This document shows, piece after piece, positions 32,422 to 37,752 of a DNA stretch of 37,752 bases (position 1 is its first letter; the number at the start of each line of letters is the position of its first letter). A program made the position numbers and the translations under genes. Source of the DNA: an uncultured Porphyromonadaceae bacterium (lineage in GTDB: Bacteria > Bacteroidota > Bacteroidia > Bacteroidales > Muribaculaceae); NCBI GenBank assembly GCA_947177365.1, contig CAMWUD010000002.1:1-37752 (forward strand). The letters run 5' to 3'. Below the pieces are notes generated by a model. The model did no database searches. It saw nothing but the letters and a program-made list of their open reading frames with translations, and was not told the DNA's origin.

Positions 32422-34710
32422 ATGAAACTCAATCTCAGATATTTTGCTGTCGCTGCGGGAGTTGTGATGCTGTCGCATGGCCACGTCGCAGCTTTTGAAG
32501 CCCGCGACATCACTGTATATAACAAAAATGCCGGCATTTCGCTCGGCGGCACGCTTACTTTGCCCGAAGCCGCAGAGCCGAAGGCCGCTGTGCTGCTCGC
32601 CTCCGGAAGCGGCTCGCAGAACCGCGATGAGGAGGTGCTGGGACACCGCCCCTTCAAAGTGCTGGCCGAATATCTGTCGGACAACGGATATGCCGTATTG
32701 CGGCTCGATGACCGGGGGATAGGCGAAAGCGGCGGCGACCCTGCTGCTTCCACGTCCGATGATTATGCCTCGGACCTCGGCTGTGCCATGCAGAAGCTCG
32801 ATTCGATTCTCGGCCCGTCGCTTCCCAAAGGGGTAATAGGACATAGCGAAGGCGGATCGGTGGCCATTAAAATGGCAGTGGACAATCCGGCGTGCCGCTT
32901 CATAGTCACTATGGGCGCACCGGCCTGGCGTGGCGACTCCATAATAATGTCGCAGGCCAGAGCCATGGCCACAGCCATGACCGGCCGCTGGGACGGCGAA
33001 GAGGCGCAGCGGCGTCTGCTCGACCTTGTCGGCAGCGACCTTTCGCAGCCGGTGCTGTACGCAATGCTTTACACCGAACTTGCCGACAAGGTGGGAGGCG
33101 CTCCGACAGCCCAGGTGGCCCGGCAGCTTGAAAAGACTGCCGAAATCATGTCGGCGCCGTCATACCGCAGCATCGTCAAATACGACCCTGCGGCTGATAT
33201 AAGCCGTGTGGCGGTGCCTTGGCTTGCTCTCAACGGTGAGAAAGACATGCAGGTTCTACCCGGTAACCTCGCCACCATAGCGGAACTGAATCCTTCGGCC
33301 ACAACCCGGCTCATGGCCGGCCACAACCATCTGATGCAGCGCTGCACCTCGGGCATGGTTCAGGAATACAGCACCATCGTCGAGGATATATCCGAGGAGA
33401 CCCTCCGGACTATATCGTCATGGCTCGACGAAACCCCGCTGACTCCACGCTTCGACCCTTATGCCGGCGAATACACACCTTCGCCCGAGGTGCTCCGCAG
33501 CCGCCAGGAGTTCGCGGCCGACCGTTTCGGCATATTCATACACTGGGGAATATACAGTCTGTTTGGCCAGGGCGAGTGGTATCTCAACTATGGCCCGAAA
33601 CATCACGAATACGCCAAGTCCGCAAGAGCCTTCTATCCGGCCGATTTCGATGCCGATGAATGGGCCTCGGCCATACACGATTCAGGCGCCCGCTATATAT
33701 GCTTTACAACGCGTCACCACGACGGATTCTCAATGTACCGGACTGCGGAGTCCGACTACAACATAGTCGACGGCACTCCCTTCGGCCGAGATGTCCTGAA
33801 AGAACTCTCAGAAGCCTGCGGCCGGCATGACCTCAGCCTGCATCTCTATTACTCGCACCTCGACTGGGGACGCCAGGACTACCCGCAGGGACGCACCGGC
33901 CATCTGACCGGACGCGACTCGACAGTAAACGACTGGAATTCATACTACGCCTTCATGAACCGGCAGCTCACCGAACTGCTCACCGGCTACGGTCCGATAA
34001 GAGCCGTATGGTTCGACGGATGGTGGGACCACGATGAAGACAAAGTGCCCTTCAACTGGCAGCTCGACGAGCAATACGCCATGATACACCGTCTGCAACC
34101 CTCCTGCCTTGTGGGCAACAACCACCACGAGAACCCCTTCCCGGGCGAGGACATACAGATTTTCGAACGCGACATACCGGGCCAGAATACGGCAGGCTAC
34201 TCCAAGCAGGATATATCCAAACTGCCGCTCGAAACCTGCCAGACCATGAACGGCATGTGGGGCTATAAGCTCATCGATACCGATTACAAGGATACGCCCA
34301 CACTGATCCGTTACCTTGTGGGCACAGCCGGTATGGGCGCCAATCTGCTGCTGAACATCGGTCCGCAGCCAAACGGACAGTTGCCCGCCACAGCTCTGGA
34401 ACGTCTGCGCGACATGGGGCAGTGGATGCGCCGCTACGGTGAGACTATCTACGGTACCGAAGGCAGTCCGTTCCCGGCTCAGGAGTGGGGTACTTCCACC
34501 CGCAAAGGCAATCGTCTGTTTGTCCATATCCTCACCGCTGACACAAGCGACATCCACGTGCCGCTGGATGCAAAGGTGAAACGCGCCTTTGCTTTTGAAA
34601 GCCGTGAAAAGGTGAAATTCAGCCGCTGCAAGGACGGCGGCATAATCCTGCATCTCAATGAGGTGCCCGACGACATAGACCATATCATAGAACTTGAAAT
34701 AAATGACTGA
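32422..34710 (+). CDS. Exported bifunctional alpha/beta-hydrolase (esterase-like) and GH29 alpha-L-fucosidase
   Basis: A 762-residue fusion with a signal peptide (MKLNLRYFAVAAGVVMLSHGHVAA). Residues 25-345 are an alpha/beta hydrolase of the esterase/BAAT type: DDRGIGESGG, the nucleophile elbow GHSEGG with Ser 142, Asp 275 (NGEKDMQ) and His 301 (AGHNH). Residues 365-762 are a GH29 fucosidase: FGIFIHWGIYSLFG, YICFTTRHHDGFSM, YYSHLDWG, and AVWFDGWWD with nucleophile Asp 532. The pair suggests removal of an acyl group and of fucose from the same host or dietary glycan. The start at 32422 follows the promoter, and an earlier ATG at 32362 lies within it. Confidence 0.88.
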   Translation: MKLNLRYFAVAAGVVMLSHGHVAAFEARDITVYNKNAGISLGGTLTLPEAAEPKAAVLLASGSGSQNRDEEVLGHRPFKVLAEYLSDNGYAVLRLDDRGIGESGGDPAASTSDDYASDLGCAMQKLDSILGPSLPKGVIGHSEGGSVAIKMAVDNPACRFIVTMGAPAWRGDSIIMSQARAMATAMTGRWDGEEAQRRLLDLVGSDLSQPVLYAMLYTELADKVGGAPTAQVARQLEKTAEIMSAPSYRSIVKYDPAADISRVAVPWLALNGEKDMQVLPGNLATIAELNPSATTRLMAGHNHLMQRCTSGMVQEYSTIVEDISEETLRTISSWLDETPLTPRFDPYAGEYTPSPEVLRSRQEFAADRFGIFIHWGIYSLFGQGEWYLNYGPKHHEYAKSARAFYPADFDADEWASAIHDSGARYICFTTRHHDGFSMYRTAESDYNIVDGTPFGRDVLKELSEACGRHDLSLHLYYSHLDWGRQDYPQGRTGHLTGRDSTVNDWNSYYAFMNRQLTELLTGYGPIRAVWFDGWWDHDEDKVPFNWQLDEQYAMIHRLQPSCLVGNNHHENPFPGEDIQIFERDIPGQNTAGYSKQDISKLPLETCQTMNGMWGYKLIDTDYKDTPTLIRYLVGTAGMGANLLLNIGPQPNGQLPATALERLRDMGQWMRRYGETIYGTEGSPFPAQEWGTSTRKGNRLFVHILTADTSDIHVPLDAKVKRAFAFESREKVKFSRCKDGGIILHLNEVPDDIDHIIELEIND

Positions 34711-35449
34711 TCCCATACTTGAAGTCTGCTGTGGCGACATCGACAGTGTACTTGCCGCAGCAGAAGGTGGAGCTGCTCGCGTGGAGCTCTGCTGCGGTCT
34801 GGCCGAAGGCGGCTTCACGCCGTCTGCCGCACTTATAGAAGCCGCCGTACAGTGCGGCATAAAAGTGAATGTGCTCATACGTCCCCGAGGCGGCGACTTC
34901 CTTTACTCCCGCCGGGAAAAAGACATGATGCTGCGCGATGCCGGGTTTGCAGCCGGGGCAGGCGCCAACGGAATAGTATGCGGAGCACTGCTGTCCGATG
35001 GCAGTGTCGACACCGCTTTCTGCCGAGAACTGGCGCAGTGCTGTTCCGCTACGGAGCTTACCTTCCATCGCGCCTTCGACCTCTGCGCCGACCCGCTGAA
35101 AGCACTCGACGCGATAGCCGACTTGGGTTTCAGCCGCATCCTGACCTCAGGCCTGGCTCCAAGCGCCCTTGAAGGCGCGCCGATGCTGGCCCGGCTTTCA
35201 GACTATGCCGGAGGACGCATACGTATACTTGCCGGAGGAGGTGTCAATCCCGGCAATGCGGCCCGGATTCTGAGCCTGGGCAAAGCCGACGAACTGCATG
35301 CTTCGGCCAGAGCCGCAATTGCCAGCGATATGGAATACCGGCGTGCGGGTGTGTCGATGGGAGTACCCGGTGCAGACGAATACAGCCGTCTGTCGACCTC
35401 CGCCGAGATTGTCCGACAAATTGTCAATGCCATGAAATCAACCATATGA
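34703..35449 (+). CDS. cutC: CutC family TIM-barrel protein
   Basis: A 248-residue cytoplasmic protein opening with the CutC signature EVCCGDIDSVLAAAEGGAARVELCCGLAEGGFTPS. It continues with VNVLIRPRGGDFLYS, ANGIVCGALLSDGSVD, LTFHRAFD, LTSGLAPSALEG and ILAGGGVNPGNA. The family was first linked to copper tolerance. Its enzymatic activity is unsettled, and in Bacteroidales it often sits beside glycosidases. It overlaps the fucosidase gene by 8 bases and the next gene by 4 (ATGA), so all three are coupled. Confidence 0.94.
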   Translation: MTDPILEVCCGDIDSVLAAAEGGAARVELCCGLAEGGFTPSAALIEAAVQCGIKVNVLIRPRGGDFLYSRREKDMMLRDAGFAAGAGANGIVCGALLSDGSVDTAFCRELAQCCSATELTFHRAFDLCADPLKALDAIADLGFSRILTSGLAPSALEGAPMLARLSDYAGGRIRILAGGGVNPGNAARILSLGKADELHASARAAIASDMEYRRAGVSMGVPGADEYSRLSTSAEIVRQIVNAMKSTI

Positions 35450-37752
35450 AACAACTACTTTATGCACTTGCAGCATCGTCGCTTGTCGTTCCGGCAATAG
35501 CCTCGGACTACAGCGACCGTCTCGCAACCATACCTTGCCAGCACCCGATCGCCTTGATGGACAGCACCGGAGTGATGAACCAAAAAGAACGCGAGGCCAT
35601 GGAATTTCTTTATTCCTACATGCCTTTCCCCGACATAGCCTGTCATCCGGCTTCGTTCTATCTCGACAATGTGCGCGCTTCGTTGCAGGCACGGGCCGAA
35701 ATGCCCTGGGGCGCCACAGTGCCGGAACGTGAATTCCGGCATTTCGTCCTTCCGGTACGTGTCAACAACGAAGACCTTGACTCAAGCCGCGTGGTGTTCT
35801 ATCGCGAACTCCGCGACCGGGTCAAAAACCTGTCGATGAAAGATGCCATACTGGAAGTAAACCACTGGTGTCATGAAAAAGTGGCCTATCAGCCGTCCGA
35901 TCCGCGGACTTCATCGCCTCTCGCCACCGTACGCACGGCTCTCGGACGCTGCGGCGAGGAGTCGACATTCACCGTGGCCGCTCTCAGATCGGTGGGCATT
36001 CCTGCACGTCAGGTGTACACACCACGCTGGGCGCATACCGACGATAATCACGCCTGGGTAGAGGCCTGGGCCGACGGACAGTGGTACTTTCTCGGAGCAT
36101 GTGAGCCGGAGCCTGTGCTTGACCTCGGATGGTTCAACTCTCCGGCATCGCGCGGCATGCTCATGAACACCAAAGTGTTCGGCCACTACGACGGTCCGGA
36201 AGAAGTGATTGAGCGCCAGCCTACAGCCACAGTCATAAATGTGACATCGAAATATGCCCCGGTAGCTGAGACTCATGTCAGAGTCACCGATGCCGAAGGT
36301 CATCCGGTGGAAAACGCCACAGTGGCTTTCCGCCTGTATAACTATGCCGAATATTTCCAGCTGGCAGCGAAGAAGTCGGATGCCGGCGGCATGGCGTCGC
36401 TCACATCGGGAAAGGGCGACATTATTGTATGGGCCTCGAAGGACGATGCTTTTGGCTTTGCCAAAGTAAGCGCCGGCGATGGCGCCACAGCCGAGGTACG
36501 GCTCGACAAGTGCGCCGGATTCAGCGGCGAGTTCGATTTCGACATCGTGCCTCCGGCGGGAGGCGGTCTGTTGCCACAGACCACAGCCGCCCAGGTGGCT
36601 GAGAACGACCGGCGAAAGCAATATGAAGACTCGGTACGCAGCGCGTATGAAGCCACGTTTGTCACAGACGACGCACTGCTGTCACGGACAAGAGGCAACC
36701 ATGCCGCAGTAAGCGCCTTCCTGAGTCATCCCTCGGTGACCGACAGAGAAAAGGCCATGGCGCTCCTCTCTGCAATAAGCGACAAAGACCTTCGCGATGT
36801 ACCTCTGGAGGTGCTGCTCGACCATTATGTCAACAGCCCGGCATCCGACTCGCCGCTTTTTGCCGAATATGTGCTTAATCCGCGGGTGGAGTTTGAACTG
36901 CTCACGCCATACCGCAGCTATCTCCAGTCGAATATGGCCCAATACGGCATATCGTCGCCAGGACAGCTTGTATCGTGGGTATCCGACAATATCGCTATCG
37001 ACAGCATATGGAATCCGATAGGCCTGCGCATGAGTCCGCAAGCCGTCTACGAGCAGCGTCTGGCCGACTCCCGCTCGCGCGACATATTCTTTGTGGCGGC
37101 GGCGAGAAGCCTCGGATTCCCCACGCGAATCGACCCGGTGACAGGCAAGACCCAATATGCCGCAGGCGGCGACTGGACCGATGTGAGATTCGGAACAGCA
37201 GCCGACAGCGGTGTTTCCGCTCCGAAAGGCACATTGAAAATCAATTACAAGAAAAGCGGGCGTATCGACGATCCGGCCTATTTCTCCCACTTTACAATAT
37301 CGGCTATTGACGGCGGTCAGCCTCGCCTGCTTGAGTTCGGCGATTTTGCTCCGCTGTCGGAAATTGCTCCGGACGGAATGCTCACACTTGATCCCGGGGA
37401 CTATGTGCTCACAAGCGGACAGCGTCTGGCCAGCGGCGGTGTCCTCGCCCGTTCTCAGTTTTTCAGCATCGCGCCATCCGACACCCTGCGGCTCGAAATG
37501 TCAATCCGGCAGGATACGACTGCCGTTCAGGTCATAGGTTCGTTCAACTCCGAAAATCTCTATCACGACCTTGCGTCCGCCACCGGCAAGAGCCTGCTTT
37601 CCACCACAGGCCGGGGATATTATGTGCTGGGGCTTATCAACCCCAACCACGAGCCTTCGTCGCATGCGTTGAACGACATAGCTGCCCGTCGCGCCGAGTT
37701 CGAGGCCTGTGGACTGAAGCTGATGCTCCTCTTCCCTGACGCAGCCGCAGCC
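35446..37752 (+). CDS. Exported transglutaminase-like protein (3' end beyond window)
   Basis: An open frame of 769 codons that runs off the window. A signal peptide (MKQLLYALAASSLVVPAIA) precedes the transglutaminase-like core: RCGEE with Cys 169, DNHAWVEAW with His 202, then WADGQWYFLGACEP. A carboxypeptidase-regulatory-like beta domain (HVRVTDAEGHPVENATVAF, about 272-290) follows. A large C-terminal region without a clear family (YRSYLQSNMAQYGI, FFVAAARSLGFPTRI) may hold a second transglutaminase-like fold. Bacteroidales proteins of this design are annotated as transglutaminase-domain proteins and are probably peptidases or amidases acting in the periplasm. It is coupled to cutC (ATGA). Confidence 0.85.
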   Translation, partial: MKQLLYALAASSLVVPAIASDYSDRLATIPCQHPIALMDSTGVMNQKEREAMEFLYSYMPFPDIACHPASFYLDNVRASLQARAEMPWGATVPEREFRHFVLPVRVNNEDLDSSRVVFYRELRDRVKNLSMKDAILEVNHWCHEKVAYQPSDPRTSSPLATVRTALGRCGEESTFTVAALRSVGIPARQVYTPRWAHTDDNHAWVEAWADGQWYFLGACEPEPVLDLGWFNSPASRGMLMNTKVFGHYDGPEEVIERQPTATVINVTSKYAPVAETHVRVTDAEGHPVENATVAFRLYNYAEYFQLAAKKSDAGGMASLTSGKGDIIVWASKDDAFGFAKVSAGDGATAEVRLDKCAGFSGEFDFDIVPPAGGGLLPQTTAAQVAENDRRKQYEDSVRSAYEATFVTDDALLSRTRGNHAAVSAFLSHPSVTDREKAMALLSAISDKDLRDVPLEVLLDHYVNSPASDSPLFAEYVLNPRVEFELLTPYRSYLQSNMAQYGISSPGQLVSWVSDNIAIDSIWNPIGLRMSPQAVYEQRLADSRSRDIFFVAAARSLGFPTRIDPVTGKTQYAAGGDWTDVRFGTAADSGVSAPKGTLKINYKKSGRIDDPAYFSHFTISAIDGGQPRLLEFGDFAPLSEIAPDGMLTLDPGDYVLTSGQRLASGGVLARSQFFSIAPSDTLRLEMSIRQDTTAVQVIGSFNSENLYHDLASATGKSLLSTTGRGYYVLGLINPNHEPSSHALNDIAARRAEFEACGLKLMLLFPDAAAA

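Overview
The window looks like a chromosomal segment of a gut Bacteroidales, most likely Muribaculaceae or a close relative. Several promoters fit the Bacteroidetes pattern (TTTG or TTG, about 17-20 nt, then TAnnTTTG). Other signs are weak Shine-Dalgarno sequences, SPII lipoproteins, T9SS-like C-terminal domains, a BtuB/BtuG-type corrinoid locus and host-glycan glycosidases. I see no tRNA, rRNA, CRISPR array or insertion sequence.

Layout. (1) 182-1018 (+) is a BadF/N-acetylglucosamine-kinase-type sugar kinase. (2) 6775-1027 (-) is a cobalamin-riboswitch-controlled operon: a DUF4465 secreted protein, a second secreted surface protein, a BtuB-like TonB-dependent receptor and a BtuG-like beta-propeller lipoprotein. 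(3) 18507-6844 (-) is an 11-kb operon of eight tightly packed genes behind a long rod-shaped RNA. It encodes a membrane-anchored degenerate VWA-like protein, a three-helix membrane protein, a tubulin/FtsZ-like GTPase, a 1303-residue actin/Hsp70-fold ATPase with a Gly-Phe insert, a second Hsp70-like protein with degraded ATP motifs, two TerD proteins, and a single-pass membrane protein whose N-terminus repeats the TerD leading-strand motif and whose C-terminus resembles a Cpl-7 wall-binding repeat. (4) 24020-18553 (-) holds a small lipoprotein, a fused AAA ATPase-DUF4435 (PARIS-like) protein, an ABC importer for a metal chelate or corrinoid, and a frameshifted DUF2284 gene. (5) 25888-24096 (-) is rplY-pth-hslR. 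(6) 32349-25962 (-) is a Fur-family regulator, an AGCS amino-acid symporter, metX, hom and a GH36 alpha-galactosidase. (7) 32422 to the end (+) is an esterase-GH29 fucosidase fusion, cutC, and a transglutaminase-like protein cut off by the window edge.

The best candidate for an undescribed system is region 3. It puts a tubulin-family GTPase, a pair of actin-family proteins (one apparently active, one apparently dead), calcium-type TerD domains and three membrane proteins in one transcription unit. I infer an envelope-associated stress or membrane-remodelling machine that combines two cytoskeletal ATPase/GTPase folds with a TerD layer. The island sits between the outer-membrane corrinoid-uptake operon and the inner-membrane ABC importer, so it may have been inserted into an older contiguous uptake locus. 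All family assignments were made by eye and not by a database search.
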